Positions 8,183 through 17,152 are shown, counted from the first letter of the stretch. The stretch: DNA of 51,569 nt from Brevibacterium iodinum ATCC 49514 (GCF_900169265.1 NZ_FXYX01000024.1:1-51569); one strand, 5' to 3'. A program made the numbers and translations. The notes: generated from the sequence alone by a model not told the origin.

Positions 8183-8670
8183 GAGAGGATTCCTTCGAGT
8201 CTCAGTTCGGCGATCTGGATGAGCTGCTGCCCGACCTCGGCGGTCTCTTCCTCGGCGGTGTTGTCCATGCGGCGCTGCAGTGCGGAGAGGACCTCCCCGG
8301 GCGTGCGCCCGGCGGCGCGGATGAGGAAGACGCGGTCGAAGCGGGCCTCGTAGGCGGCGTTGCCCTCGGCCAGCTGGGACTGCACATCTGCTTCCAGGGT
8401 GCCGAGTCCGGCCTGTTCACGGCTCGAGTGGGCCGCCTCGGCGCTCTCGCCCTTCGCCTTCTCACCGATGCGCGGATGGTGGGACATGGCCGCGTCGATC
8501 TCGGCGGTGGTCAGCGGTGCAGCGGATCGGGACGCGGCCGTCGCGGAGTCGAGGTCGGTCAGGGGGCGGGCATCGACGATCGCGTCGATCCACCGGTCGA
8601 CATCGAGGCAGGGACGCAGAACTCCGCGGGCGTCATCGGCCGGGAGTCGATTGAACTCGGCCAGGTCCAC
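8179..8670 (-). CDS. 2-oxo-4-hydroxy-4-carboxy-5-ureidoimidazoline decarboxylase
   Basis: Decarboxylates OHCU to S-allantoin, completing the uricolytic pathway. I choose the GTG at 8668-8670, giving 163 residues, because it has AAGGAGG five bases upstream. The ATG 60 bases further up would lie in the operator region and add a tail unlike the family. Family motifs are FNRLPADDA near the start, H64-H65-P-R-I-G (catalytic His region), TLEADVQSQLAEGNAAYEAR and FLIRAAGRTPGEVLSAL. It is the first gene of the OHCU-pucM-pucL unit and divergent from glycerate kinase across a 200-base region with a strong palindrome. Confidence 0.94.
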   Translation of the reverse strand: MDLAEFNRLPADDARGVLRPCLDVDRWIDAIVDARPLTDLDSATAASRSAAPLTTAEIDAAMSHHPRIGEKAKGESAEAAHSSREQAGLGTLEADVQSQLAEGNAAYEARFDRVFLIRAAGRTPGEVLSALQRRMDNTAEEETAEVGQQLIQIAELRLEGILS

Positions 8671-8706
8671 GGTGACCTCCTTGGCAGGCACTGAATGACT
8701 TTCACC

Positions 8707-8728
8707 GTTCGGAATACCATTTCCGAAC
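8707..8728. promoter_or_regulatory. Palindromic operator GTTCGGAA-N6-TTCCGAAC
   Basis: Perfect 8-bp arms around TACCAT, 37 bases before the OHCU decarboxylase start and 142 before glycerate kinase. Its core GGAA-N6-TTCC is the same as at 3100 and 15741. Position suits repression of both divergent units by the IclR-family protein; the regulator is inferred. Confidence 0.6.
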
Positions 8729-8869
8729 AACTGCTCCGAGTCTGCTGGGCGTGATCGGCAATGTCAAATTGCTCACACATTTTTGTGGAAACGTTCTTCC
8801 TTATGGTGGATACAGTTCGTGTGGCGACCGCCGCACACCCGGCCATCGACGATGAGGTTGAATGAGTGC

Positions 8870-10063
8870 ATGAGCCTGACAACGACAGTTCAGACCCCGT
8901 CAATCGTCTGCGCCCCTGACTCATTCAAGGGCTCGGCCTCCGCTCCTGCCGCCGCGGCCGCCATGGCCCGCGGAGCTCGGGCAGTCTTCCCCGGCGCACG
9001 AGTCACCGAACTGCCCTTCGCCGACGGCGGGGAGGGCACGCTCGACGCCCTGCTCGCCGTGTGGGGAACTCAGCCGCGCACAGTGGACACGGTCGATGCC
9101 CTGGGCAGGGCCGCCTCGGCGGACTTCGGCCTCTCCCCTGACAGAAAGACCGCGGTCATCGAAGCGGCCCAGGCCAACGGCCTGCCGCAGGTCTCGGACG
9201 TGGAGCTGCAGCCCGAACGCGCCGATACCTTCGGCGTCGGGCTCATCGCGGCCGCAGCGCTCGACCTCGGCGTCGAGGAGATCCTGCTGTGCATCGGCGG
9301 CTCGGCGAGCACGGACGGCGGGACCGGAATCCTGGCAGCCCTCGGCGCCCGCTTCACCGACCCTGCAGGTCAGCCGGTCGCGCCGGGCGGAGGCGGCCTG
9401 GCCGCGATCGCTGCGATCGACACTTCAGGGCTGGACCGGCGGGCGGCGGCCGTGCGGTGGCGCATCGCGGTCGACGTCGACAATCCGCTCACCGGGCCCC
9501 GCGGGGCCGCTGCGGTCTTCGGTCCGCAGAAAGGGGCGGACGCGGACTCGGTGGCCGTGCTCGACTCCGGGCTCGGTCACGTGGCCGAGGTGCTCACCGG
9601 CACCTCTGAAGAGGCCGAGGCTCTGGCGGCGACTCCGGGATTCGGGGCAGCCGGCGGGATCCCGCTGGCACTGACGACGCTGCTCGGCGCCGAGGTGGTT
9701 CCCGGATCGACGATGGTCGCCGAGGCCGTGGGACTGTCCGAGGCCCTGGCCGACGCCGATCTCGTGCTCACGGGAGAGGGATCCTTCGATTCCCAATCCC
9801 TGGGCGGGAAGGTCGTCGCGGCCGTGCGGGACCATGCCCCCGCCTCGGCGAGGGTGATCGTCATCGCCGGTCGGGTCGGCCTGACCGCCGCGGAATGTCG
9901 GGAAGCCGGGATCACGGCGGCGCTGTCGATCGCACCGGGACCGGCGGACCTCACCTCCTTGTCCGAGCGCGCCGAAGCGCTCATCGAGGACACGGCCGCG
10001 CAGGCGTGCGCACTCAGCGCGGCGCCGGACGCACCATTTCAACGACGAAAGGACGCACCATGA
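8870..10063 (+). CDS. glxK: Glycerate 2-kinase (type I, GlxK/GarK)
   Basis: Phosphorylates D-glycerate, the product of the glyoxylate branch, to 2-phosphoglycerate with ATP. With the ATG at 8870 the protein has 397 residues, close to the usual 380. Family signatures are APDSFKGSASA at the N-terminus, PFADGGEGTLDAL, CIGGSASTDGGTGILAALG, GAAGGIPLALTTLLGAE and VLTGEGSFDSQSLGGK. A second ATG six codons upstream is possible; the frame extends further but with un-kinase-like sequence. Divergent from the urate genes and overlapping the peroxiredoxin by ATGA. Confidence 0.94.
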   Translation: MSLTTTVQTPSIVCAPDSFKGSASAPAAAAAMARGARAVFPGARVTELPFADGGEGTLDALLAVWGTQPRTVDTVDALGRAASADFGLSPDRKTAVIEAAQANGLPQVSDVELQPERADTFGVGLIAAAALDLGVEEILLCIGGSASTDGGTGILAALGARFTDPAGQPVAPGGGGLAAIAAIDTSGLDRRAAAVRWRIAVDVDNPLTGPRGAAAVFGPQKGADADSVAVLDSGLGHVAEVLTGTSEEAEALAATPGFGAAGGIPLALTTLLGAEVVPGSTMVAEAVGLSEALADADLVLTGEGSFDSQSLGGKVVAAVRDHAPASARVIVIAGRVGLTAAECREAGITAALSIAPGPADLTSLSERAEALIEDTAAQACALSAAPDAPFQRRKDAP

Positions 10064-10539
10064 CCACGACCACTCAGATTCGGCTCACCGTCGGATACAT
10101 CGCTCCCGACTTCACGCTCACCGACGCCGAGGAGCGGACGGTGTCGAAGGCCGACTATGCCGGCCGCAGCGTCATCCTCTACTTCTACCCGAAGGCCGCA
10201 TCGCCGGGCTGCACGACGGAGGCCTGCGACTTCCGGGACAACCTCTCGGCGCTGGCGGCCGCCGGCTTCGAGGTCCTCGGGGTCTCCCCGGATGACACCG
10301 AATCGCTCAAGGAATTCGCCGCCGAGGAGGGACTGACCTTCTCGCTGCTCTCCGATCCCGGGGCCGCGGTGGCGAAGGCCTTTGGCAGCTATGGGCAGAA
10401 GACGGTCGGCGAGCACACGTTCCAGGGCACCCAGCGCTCGACCTTCGCCATCGGCGCCGACGGCGCGCTGAGCCACGCCGAGTACAACGTCGACGCCCGC
10501 GCCCACGTCGCCCGCCTCCGCACCCACCTCCTCCCCTGA
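10060..10539 (+). CDS. bcp: Thiol peroxidase, Bcp/PrxQ type
   Basis: Reduces H2O2 and organic peroxides with thioredoxin. 159 residues with peroxidatic C51 and resolving C56 in PGCTTEACDFRD, the spacing of two-cysteine PrxQ enzymes. VGYIAPDFTLTDAE, VILYFYPKAASPG and FEVLGVSPDD also fit. The ATG overlaps the glycerate kinase stop (ATGA), so the protein is made from the same message. Being coupled to a purine-pathway gene suggests a job in removing H2O2 from urate oxidase and possibly from the xanthine enzyme; that link is inference. A palindromic repeat begins within its stop codon. Confidence 0.95.
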   Translation: MTTTTQIRLTVGYIAPDFTLTDAEERTVSKADYAGRSVILYFYPKAASPGCTTEACDFRDNLSALAAAGFEVLGVSPDDTESLKEFAAEEGLTFSLLSDPGAAVAKAFGSYGQKTVGEHTFQGTQRSTFAIGADGALSHAEYNVDARAHVARLRTHLLP

Positions 10540-10600
10540 TTGCTACCTGACGGGGGCCCAGTCCAGCGCGAGGTTGCTGGGCCGCCGTCAGGTAGTAATT
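10537..10600. repeat. Stop-codon-linked palindromic repeat, copy A
   Basis: Starts as TGATTGCTACCTGACGG at the bcp stop and ends as CCGTCAGGTAGTAATT three bases before the allB stop on the other strand. Arms of about 24 bases pair with few mismatches; the centre holds ctgggcc/ggcccag. Read on the minus strand it matches copies B and C best. It sits between convergent genes, as a bidirectional terminator would. Confidence 0.85.
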
Positions 10601-10602
10601 GG

Positions 10603-11958
10603 TCAGCGGGCGGTGAGGAGGCGGCCGGCGGGGGTCTCGAAGTCGACCGGGGCCCCGCGCAACACCGTCTGCGTGACCCGACCGCGGACGGTGCGGGTGT
10701 CATACGCGCTGATCTGGTTGCGATGCCAGAGCTCCGTCGCCCGCACCGTCCACTCCTCGTCGGGGGCGAACACGGCGAAGTCCGCGTCATTGCCCTCGGC
10801 GATCGCTCCCTTGCCCTCGACCCGGGCCACGGCCGCAGGTGCCGCAGACATCCAGCGGACCACCTCGGCGAGGTCGATTCCGCGCTTCGCGGCTTCGGTC
10901 CACACGAGGGAGAGCCCCAGCTGCAGCGACGAGATCCCACCCCACGCGGCACCGAAGTCGCCCGTGTCGAGAAGCTTGAGCTCGGCCGTCGACGGCGAAT
11001 GATCGGAGACGATGCAGTCGATCGTGCCGTCGACGAGGCCCTGCCACAGCGCCTCACGGTTCGATTCCTCGCGGATCGGCGGGCAGCACTTGTGCGTCGT
11101 CGCCCCATCCGGGATCTCCTCGGCGGTGAAGACGAGGTAGTGCGGGCAGGTCTCGACGGTCAGCTTGATGCCCTCAGCCTTGGCCGCGGCGATCTGGTCG
11201 AGCGCATCCGCCGAGGACAGGTGGAGGATATGCGCCCTGGCCCCGGTCTCCCGGGCTGCGTCGATGACGCGGGCGATCGCGACGTTCTCGGCCTCGCGGG
11301 GGCGCGTGGCGAGGAAGTCAGCGAACTTCGGCCCCGAGTTCTTCGGCGCCGAGGTCATCACCTCGTGATCCTCGGCGTGGACGATGAGCATTCCGTCGAA
11401 GGAGGCGATCTCGGCCATGTCCGCCGTCATCTCCGCCGGTTCCAGCGGTGGGAATTCCTCGACGCCGGAGTCCTCGAGGAAGCATTTGAACCCGTAGACG
11501 CCGGCTTCGTGCAGGGGCCGCAGATCCGCGGTGTTGCCGGGGATCGCCCCGCCCCAGAAGCCGACGTCGACGAAGGCCTTGGGCTCGGCGACCGCCCGTT
11601 TCGTCTCCAGGGCTGCGACGTCGACCGTCGGTGGCAGCGAGTTCAGCGGCATGTCGACGATCGTCGTCACTCCCCCGGCCGCGGCCGCGCGGGTGGCGCT
11701 GGCGAAGCCCTCCCATTCGGCGCGACCGGGATCGTTGACGTGGACGTGGGAGTCGACGAGACCGGGCAGCAGCACCTGATCATCCGCGATCTCGATGACT
11801 TTCACCTCCGCCGAGGCGGCCGTGCCCAGATCCTGTCCACCGCGGGAGATCGCGGCGATCTTCCCGTCCCTGACCCCGACCGTCACCGGTTCGATGCCTT
11901 CGGGCAGCAGGGCCTTCGCGGCGTGGATGATCAGGTCGAAGTCGGCGTCGTTGCTCAT
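10603..11958 (-). CDS. allB: Allantoinase
   Basis: Hydrolyses allantoin to allantoate. 451 residues, amidohydrolase superfamily with a binuclear metal site: H71 and H73 in DSHVHVNDPGR, the carboxylated Lys candidate K158 in YGFKCFLEDSG, H194 in IVHAED, H246 in HILHLSS, and D319 in VSDHSPS. The GFKCF and FLEDSGVEEFPP segments are those of allantoinases rather than dihydropyrimidinases or dihydroorotases. ATG preceded by GGAGGAAC. Downstream of gcl on the same strand (111 bases) and convergent with bcp. It supplies allantoate, whose next enzyme is missing from the window. Confidence 0.95.
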   Translation of the reverse strand: MSNDADFDLIIHAAKALLPEGIEPVTVGVRDGKIAAISRGGQDLGTAASAEVKVIEIADDQVLLPGLVDSHVHVNDPGRAEWEGFASATRAAAAGGVTTIVDMPLNSLPPTVDVAALETKRAVAEPKAFVDVGFWGGAIPGNTADLRPLHEAGVYGFKCFLEDSGVEEFPPLEPAEMTADMAEIASFDGMLIVHAEDHEVMTSAPKNSGPKFADFLATRPREAENVAIARVIDAARETGARAHILHLSSADALDQIAAAKAEGIKLTVETCPHYLVFTAEEIPDGATTHKCCPPIREESNREALWQGLVDGTIDCIVSDHSPSTAELKLLDTGDFGAAWGGISSLQLGLSLVWTEAAKRGIDLAEVVRWMSAAPAAVARVEGKGAIAEGNDADFAVFAPDEEWTVRATELWHRNQISAYDTRTVRGRVTQTVLRGAPVDFETPAGRLLTAR

Positions 11959-12000
11959 GTTCCTCCTCGGTCGCCCGCCCCGGAAGGCCGGTGAATGAAG

Positions 12001-12070
12001 TTTCGGTATACCGTTCTAGCCTACTCGGCTCGGGCGATTCGGCCCAGCCCGCAATCGGTTCGGCCCAGCC
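12001..12070 (-). promoter_or_regulatory. gcl-allB spacer with palindrome and direct repeat
   Basis: Holds the 10-bp palindrome CGGTATACCG (12004-12013) and two copies of TTCGGCCCAGCC (12038-12049 and 12059-12070) with a 21-base period, the second ending at the gcl stop. The palindrome lies 46 bases before the allB start and may mark a secondary promoter or operator. It does not match the GGAA-N6-TTCC box. Confidence 0.35.
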
Positions 12071-13863
12071 TATTTCGCCGCGGCCAGTTCGCCCATCGGG
12101 CTCAGCGCCGTCGGAGCGTCGGCCGGAGTCTGGGCAAGGGTCTCGAATTCGTTGATCTGGTCGAGAGCTGCACCCATCGAGATGTTCGTGACGCGTTCGA
12201 GGATGACCTCGACAACCACCGGCACCTGGTGTTCGTCCATGAGCTCCTTGGCCACTCGGAGGCCCTCCCCGATGAGTTCGGGGTCCTCGACCCGCAGCGC
12301 CTTGCAGCCGAGTCCCTGGGCCACGGCCACATGGTCGACGCCGTATCCGGACGATGCGGAGCCGGCGGCGTTGATGTTCTCGAAGGCCAGCGAGACTTCG
12401 TAGTCCATCTCGAATCCGCGCTGGGACTGCCGGATGAGCCCCAGGTAGGAGTTGTTGACGACGACGTGGACGTACGGGATCCGATGCTGGGCTCCGACCG
12501 CAAGCTCTTCGAGCATGAACTGGAAGTCGTAGTCTCCCGACAGCCCCACCACGGTCTCGCCGGGTTTGCCCTTGGCCACACCGAGCGCGGCCGGTCCGGT
12601 CCAGCCCAGGGGTCCGGCCTGTCCCGCGTTGATCCAGTGCCGGGGCCGGTAGACGTGGAGCATCTGGGCGCCGGCGATCTGGCTGAGCCCGATCGTCGAG
12701 ACATAGGTGACGTCGCGGCCGAAGGCTTGGTTCATCTCCTGGTAGACGCGTTGCGGTTTGATCGGCACCTCGGTGAAGTTCGTCTTCCTGTGCTCGGTCG
12801 ACTTCCGTGCCGTGCATTCGCCGGCCCAACCGGTGAAGTCCGGCAGCCCTCCCGCCCGAGACCGTACAGCTGCCAGCAGCGCATCGAGTGCGGCTCCCGC
12901 GTCCGAGGCGACACCGAAGTCAGGGGCGAAGACGCGTCCGATCTGGGTGGGTTCGATGTCGATGTGGACGAATTTCCGACCCTTCCGGTACACGTCGAGG
13001 TCACCGGTGTGGCGGTTGGCCCAGCGGTTGCCGATGCCGATGACGAGGTCGGATTCGAGGAAGGTCGCGTTGCCGTAGCGCACATGCGTCTGGATGCCGA
13101 CCATGCCCGCGGCCAACGGGTGGTCGTCCGGGATCGCACCCCAGCCCATGAGGGTCGGTGAGACCGGAATGGACGTGAGTTCGGCGAATTCGACGACGCG
13201 GTCGGCGGCATCGGCATTGATGACTCCCCCGCCTGCGATGATGATCGGGTGCTCCGCCTCGGCGATGAGGTCGAGGATCTTCTCCGCCTGCCCCGAGGTG
13301 GCCGCGGGCTTTGCCGGGGTCAGCGGTTCGTAGGCGTCGATGTCGAATTCGATCTCGGTCTGCTGCACGTCGATGGGCAGGTCGATGAGCACAGGTCCAG
13401 GTCGGGCCGAGCGCATGAGCTGGAACGCGGTCTGGAAGACGCCGGGCACCTGGCCGGCTTCGAGCACCGCCTTGGCCATCTTCGTCACCGGTGCCGCGAT
13501 CGAGGCGATGTCGACGGCCTGGAAGTCCTCCTTGTCGAGCACGGCGACGGGGGCTTGGCCGGTGATGCACAGGATCGGCTGGGAGTCGGCGGCCGCGGCG
13601 TAGAGGCCGGTGATCATGTCCGTGCCGGCCGGTCCGGAGGTGCCCAGGCAGACTCCGATGTTGCCCGGTGCCGAGCGGGTGTACCCGTCGGCCATATGCG
13701 AGGCCCCTTCGACGTGGCGGGCCAGGGTGTGGCGGATTCCGCCATGGGCCTTCATCGCCGAATACAGCGGGTTGATCGCCGCTCCCGGCAGCCCGAAGGT
13801 TTCGGTGGCGCCTTCCTTCTCGAGGATGAGCACAACGGCGTCGACTGCGCGCATGCGTGTCAT
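12070..13863 (-). CDS. gcl: Glyoxylate carboligase (tartronate-semialdehyde synthase)
   Basis: Condenses two glyoxylate molecules to tartronate semialdehyde and CO2 with ThDP, Mg and FAD. 597 residues, the family length. The acetohydroxyacid-synthase fold is clear, but position 51 is Val in [14 protein letters not shown] where other ThDP enzymes have the catalytic Glu. Val51 is the known peculiarity of E. coli Gcl and separates it from AHAS. The ThDP-Mg motif is [16 protein letters not shown]...[12 protein letters not shown]. It follows glxR and hyi, with an 11-bp stem hairpin in the glxR-gcl gap, and precedes allB. Confidence 0.97.
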   Translation of the reverse strand: MTRMRAVDAVVLILEKEGATETFGLPGAAINPLYSAMKAHGGIRHTLARHVEGASHMADGYTRSAPGNIGVCLGTSGPAGTDMITGLYAAAADSQPILCITGQAPVAVLDKEDFQAVDIASIAAPVTKMAKAVLEAGQVPGVFQTAFQLMRSARPGPVLIDLPIDVQQTEIEFDIDAYEPLTPAKPAATSGQAEKILDLIAEAEHPIIIAGGGVINADAADRVVEFAELTSIPVSPTLMGWGAIPDDHPLAAGMVGIQTHVRYGNATFLESDLVIGIGNRWANRHTGDLDVYRKGRKFVHIDIEPTQIGRVFAPDFGVASDAGAALDALLAAVRSRAGGLPDFTGWAGECTARKSTEHRKTNFTEVPIKPQRVYQEMNQAFGRDVTYVSTIGLSQIAGAQMLHVYRPRHWINAGQAGPLGWTGPAALGVAKGKPGETVVGLSGDYDFQFMLEELAVGAQHRIPYVHVVVNNSYLGLIRQSQRGFEMDYEVSLAFENINAAGSASSGYGVDHVAVAQGLGCKALRVEDPELIGEGLRVAKELMDEHQVPVVVEVILERVTNISMGAALDQINEFETLAQTPADAPTALSPMGELAAAK

Positions 13864-13882
13864 GGGTGTGTCCTTTGTTCGT

Positions 13883-13910
13883 GAGCCGGCGACGACGCTG
13901 TCGCCGGCTC
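13883..13910 (-). terminator. Hairpin between glxR and gcl
   Basis: Perfect 11-bp arms (13883-13893 and 13900-13910) with loop GACGCT. No T-run follows; the RBS of gcl comes about 15 bases later. It may partially terminate or protect the hyi-glxR message. Confidence 0.5.
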
Positions 13911-13954
13911 CGTTCGGGGTTGAGTGGTGGGATCAGCGGCGCCGAGGCGGTCGT

Positions 13955-14842
13955 TCAGTTCTCGTTCTTGCCGGAGAGGGCTTCGATGACGGTGAAGAGA
14001 CCCGAGTGATCGAGACCTCCGTTGCCCTGTTGCACTGTTGCAGCGACGAGCTGGGCGACCGTCGTGCCGAGTGGGATCGCCACTCCTGCCTCACGGGCGG
14101 CGGCGGTGACGATGCCCATGTCCTTGTGGTGGAGTTCGAGCCGGAATCCGGGGTCGAAGGAGCGGTCGAGCATCTTCTGGCCCTTCTGATCGAGCACCTT
14201 GGATCCGGCCAGCCCGCCGCCGAGTACCTGCAGGGCTGCTCCCGTTTCGACTCCATAGGCCTTGAGGAAGACGACGGCCTCGGCGAGAAGACCGATATTG
14301 CCGGCGACCATGAGCTGGTTCGCGGCCTTGACGGTCTGGCCGGCTCCCGAGGGACCGACGAGGACGATGGTCTTCCCGACGGCTTCGAAGACATCGGAGA
14401 CGGCGTCGAAGTCGGCCTGGTCGCCGCCGACCATGACGGAGAGGACACCGTCGATGGCTCCGGGCTCCCCGCCGGAGACGGGGGCGTCGAGCGGTTTTAT
14501 ACCGGCGGCCTTGGCCTGCTCGGCCAGGGCCTTCGCAACATCGGGGCGGATGGTGGAGAAGTCTATCCAAGTGGCCCCGGAGGACGTGTGGGCGAGGATT
14601 CCGTCGTCGCCGGTGAGCACGGCTTCGACGTCGGGCGAGTCGGGAACCATGGTGATGATGACATCGGCCCCGTCCACCGCCTCGGCGACGGTGGCGGCGG
14701 CACTGCCACCCGCTTCGGCGAGGGCGTCGGCCTTGGCCGGCGTGCGGTTGAAGCCGCGGACGTGGAATCCGGCGTTGACGAGGTTCTTGGCCATGGGCAG
14801 GCCCATGATTCCGAGTCCGAAGAAAGCGATGGTCTTGGACAT
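13955..14842 (-). CDS. glxR: 2-hydroxy-3-oxopropionate (tartronate semialdehyde) reductase
   Basis: Reduces tartronate semialdehyde to D-glycerate with NAD(P)H. 295 residues, beta-hydroxyacid dehydrogenase family. The Rossmann motif is FFGLGIMGLPMAKNL at the N-terminus, the substrate motif is DAPVSGGEPGA with S123, and the catalytic Lys is K172 in GQTVKAANQLMV. I use the ATG before SKTIAFFG; the longer frame upstream is non-homologous. Between hyi (36-base gap) and gcl, matching the usual gcl-hyi-glxR gene set. Confidence 0.93.
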   Translation of the reverse strand: MSKTIAFFGLGIMGLPMAKNLVNAGFHVRGFNRTPAKADALAEAGGSAAATVAEAVDGADVIITMVPDSPDVEAVLTGDDGILAHTSSGATWIDFSTIRPDVAKALAEQAKAAGIKPLDAPVSGGEPGAIDGVLSVMVGGDQADFDAVSDVFEAVGKTIVLVGPSGAGQTVKAANQLMVAGNIGLLAEAVVFLKAYGVETGAALQVLGGGLAGSKVLDQKGQKMLDRSFDPGFRLELHHKDMGIVTAAAREAGVAIPLGTTVAQLVAATVQQGNGGLDHSGLFTVIEALSGKNEN

Positions 14843-14877
14843 GGTGGGGGTTTCCTTCAAGTCGTCGGTTGTGGTGT

Positions 14878-15702
14878 TCAGGCGGTCTGGGCGGCGCGGT
14901 CGAGCCAGTCGAAGGCGGTGGCGCGGTCCTGTTTGTATTCGAGTGCCACGGCGCCGGTGTAGCCGAGGTCGTAGGCGCGGTCGATCCACTGACGCAACGG
15001 CAGCGACCCGGTCCCCGGTGCCCCGCGTCCGTCGGCGTCGGCCATCTGGATGTGGCCGAAGCTCGCGGCTTCGGCCTCGATGACGGCGGCGACGTCGTCG
15101 CCGTTGACGTGCATGTGGTAGAAGTCGGCGAGCACGGCGATGTTCTCGGGTCCGTCGGCGCGGACCTGGGCGACCACCTCGGCGGCGTCGGCGTAGCGCT
15201 TGAGCGGGTAGCCTTCAGCTCCGGAGACGGGCTCGATGAGGACGGTCCCGCCGATTTCGGCGACCTTGCCGGCGGCCATCGCGAGGTTGGCGGCGGCGGT
15301 GGCGTCCTGAGCGGCCGGGTCCTGGCCGTCGGTGCGCTGCCCGTAGAGGGCGTTGAAGGCGCGGCAGCCGGTGCGACGGCCGATGTCGGCGACGATGTCG
15401 ACGTTCTTCGCGAAGTCCTCTTCGGCGCCGATGATCGAGACCATTCCGCGATCGCCGGCTGCCATGTTCCCGGCCCAGAAGTTCAGGCCCTTGAGCGCGA
15501 CGCCTGCGGATTCGAGAGAGGCGACGAACTCATCGACCTCCGCCGAGGATGGGCTCGGGTTCCCGTCGAAGGGCCACCAGAATTCGACCTCGTCGAATCC
15601 GGCGTCCTTCGCAGCCTGGGCGCGCTCGAGAACGTGCAGTTCGGTGAGCAGGGTGGAGCAGTTGAGGACGTAGCTGCCAGGTGAGGTGAAGCTCTGGGAC
15701 AT
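14878..15702 (-). CDS. hyi: Hydroxypyruvate isomerase family protein
   Basis: Interconverts hydroxypyruvate and tartronate semialdehyde. 274 residues of the xylose-isomerase-like TIM barrel. Visible signatures are EVEFWWPFDGNPSP near the start (FWxPxD is typical of Hyi), GLNFWAGNMAAGDRG, LIEPVSGAEGYPL, and LADFYHMHVNGDD followed by FGHIQMADADGRGAPGTG. The Glu, Asp, His and Glu metal set is in those segments. The start ATG has AAGGAG seven bases upstream; the longer frame crosses the promoter. First gene of the hyi-glxR-gcl-allB unit. Confidence 0.92.
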   Translation of the reverse strand: MSQSFTSPGSYVLNCSTLLTELHVLERAQAAKDAGFDEVEFWWPFDGNPSPSSAEVDEFVASLESAGVALKGLNFWAGNMAAGDRGMVSIIGAEEDFAKNVDIVADIGRRTGCRAFNALYGQRTDGQDPAAQDATAAANLAMAAGKVAEIGGTVLIEPVSGAEGYPLKRYADAAEVVAQVRADGPENIAVLADFYHMHVNGDDVAAVIEAEAASFGHIQMADADGRGAPGTGSLPLRQWIDRAYDLGYTGAVALEYKQDRATAFDWLDRAAQTA

Positions 15703-15728
15703 GGAGCTCTCCTTTGAGTTGCCGCCGT

Positions 15729-15764
15729 TTTCCGTATTATGGAAGTATTTTTCCATTTCGTGAA
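15729..15764 (-). promoter_or_regulatory. hyi promoter with overlapping GGAA-N6-TTCC operator
   Basis: On the minus strand TTCACG (15759-15764) and CATAAT (15736-15741) are 17 bases apart, a good housekeeping-type promoter. The palindrome ATGGAA-GTATTT-TTCCAT (15739-15756) fills the spacer, so a bound repressor would block polymerase. The core equals the boxes at 3100 and 8711. Confidence 0.6.
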
Positions 15765-15807
15765 ATCAGCTTAAGTCGCCCGCGGAGGTCCCGTCAAGAC
15801 TTTCCCC

Positions 15808-15871
15808 TAATTGCTACCTGACGGCGGCCCAGCAACCTCGCGTGGAGTGGGCCGCCGTCACGTAGCAATTA
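15808..15871. repeat. Stop-codon-linked palindromic repeat, copy B
   Basis: Nearly perfect palindrome from TAATTGCTACCTGACGGCGG to CCGCCGTCACGTAGCAATTA. The last three bases are the guaD stop (TAA on the minus strand). One arm mismatch (CCTGACGG against CGTGACGG). It sits between guaD and the hyi promoter on the same strand, so it can end the xdh-guaD message. Confidence 0.88.
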
Positions 15872-17152
15872 AGGGCGGAGGGAGACGCCGTCGACCCAGA
15901 CGTCTGCGATGTCGCACGGGGTGCCCATGGCGAAGATCTTCGCCAAGGCATCCTCGTCGTCGGCGGCGTGGCTGATGCCGACGTCCAAGGGCTGCCCCTC
16001 GGCCGGGCGGATGAGCACGGCGTCGAAGCGCTTGCCCGGACTCAGCACCCCGACCTCATCGAGCTCGAGCGCTTCGGCGCCTGCAGACGTTGCCAGGTGC
16101 AGCAGATGCGCGGAGGTCAAGGCCACTCCCCCGGCCGGATCGAGCTGCTGCATGAAGTATGACTGCACGCCCTCCTTGAGCAGGTTGAAGCCCGTGCCCG
16201 CACCGACATCGGTGCCCAGAGCCACCCGGACGCCGGCCTCGATATGCCGACGCAGCGGGAAGAAGCCGCTGGCCAGGGCCGAGTTCGAGGTCGGGCAGTG
16301 TGCGACCACCGACCCGGCTTCGGCCATCCGTGCCAGTTCCTGGTCCTGCGGGTGGACGTTGTGCGCGAGCACGGTGCGCCGACCGACGAGTCCCGCCCGG
16401 TCGTACGTATCGAGATAATCACGAGCCTCCGGGTGGATCTGCGCGACCCCGGCGACCTCATCGACGTTCTCGTTCAGGTGCGAGGTCACCCAGATGCCCT
16501 GGTTCGCCTCCACGAGGCGGCCACCGGCAGCCAGCAGCTCCGGTCCCGCGGAGAACGAGAATCGCGGGGTCACCGCGTAGCGCAGTCGTCCCTTGCCGTG
16601 CCACCGGTCGATGAGCGCTTGGCTCTCCTCGGTCGAGCGCTCCACGTCGGTGAGCAGCGCATCGGGCAGGTTCCGGTCGCTCGTCACCAGCCCGGAGGTG
16701 ATCCGCAGCCCCGATGCTGAAGCGGCGGCGAAGAAGATGTCCATGGCTCCAGCGAAGTGCGAACCGAAGACCATCGCCGAGGTGGTCCCCGCCGAGATCA
16801 GGCCCGTAAGGAATTCGCCGGGCACCGCCTTCGCGTAGGCGGGGTCCCCGAGTTTCTCCTCCTCGGGCAGGGCGCACTGGTCGAGCCAGTCGAGCAGCGG
16901 CCGCCCGAGATGGCCGATGGCCCTGACCTGGGGCAGGTGGACGTGCGTGTCGATGAGTCCGGGGATGAGCACACCGTCGCGGAGGTCGACGACCTCGGCC
17001 TCGGGATGCGCTGCCCGGGCGGAATCGAAGTCGGTGCGGGAGGTGATGAGCCCGTCGTCGACGACGAGGGCGACATCGGCCGCCGAACGCAGCCGGCCGC
17101 CGGTGAATGGGTTGTCCGGCGTATCGAAGACGCGGGCACGGTAGATGACCAC
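15869..17152 (-). CDS. guaD: Guanine deaminase
   Basis: Deaminates guanine to xanthine. I choose the GTG at 17150-17152, which has AGGAG seven bases upstream, giving 427 residues. Amidohydrolase superfamily: H70 and H72 in LIDTHVHLPQ (THxHxPQ is the guanine deaminase form), H215 in SHLNEN, the later HCPTSNSALASGFFPLR, and GTDVGAGTGFNLLKE. It sits 32 bases after xdhC on the same strand and feeds xanthine to XdhAB. The longer frame extends back into xdhC and is not used. Confidence 0.93.
   Translation of the reverse strand: MVIYRARVFDTPDNPFTGGRLRSAADVALVVDDGLITSRTDFDSARAAHPEAEVVDLRDGVLIPGLIDTHVHLPQVRAIGHLGRPLLDWLDQCALPEEEKLGDPAYAKAVPGEFLTGLISAGTTSAMVFGSHFAGAMDIFFAAASASGLRITSGLVTSDRNLPDALLTDVERSTEESQALIDRWHGKGRLRYAVTPRFSFSAGPELLAAGGRLVEANQGIWVTSHLNENVDEVAGVAQIHPEARDYLDTYDRAGLVGRRTVLAHNVHPQDQELARMAEAGSVVAHCPTSNSALASGFFPLRRHIEAGVRVALGTDVGAGTGFNLLKEGVQSYFMQQLDPAGGVALTSAHLLHLATSAGAEALELDEVGVLSPGKRFDAVLIRPAEGQPLDVGISHAADDEDALAKIFAMGTPCDIADVWVDGVSLRP

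Noticed and set aside
8671..8730. N-terminal extension of the OHCU decarboxylase from an upstream ATG
   Set aside because: A GTG with AAGGAGG at five bases is better, the extension is unlike the family, and it would make the operator coding.
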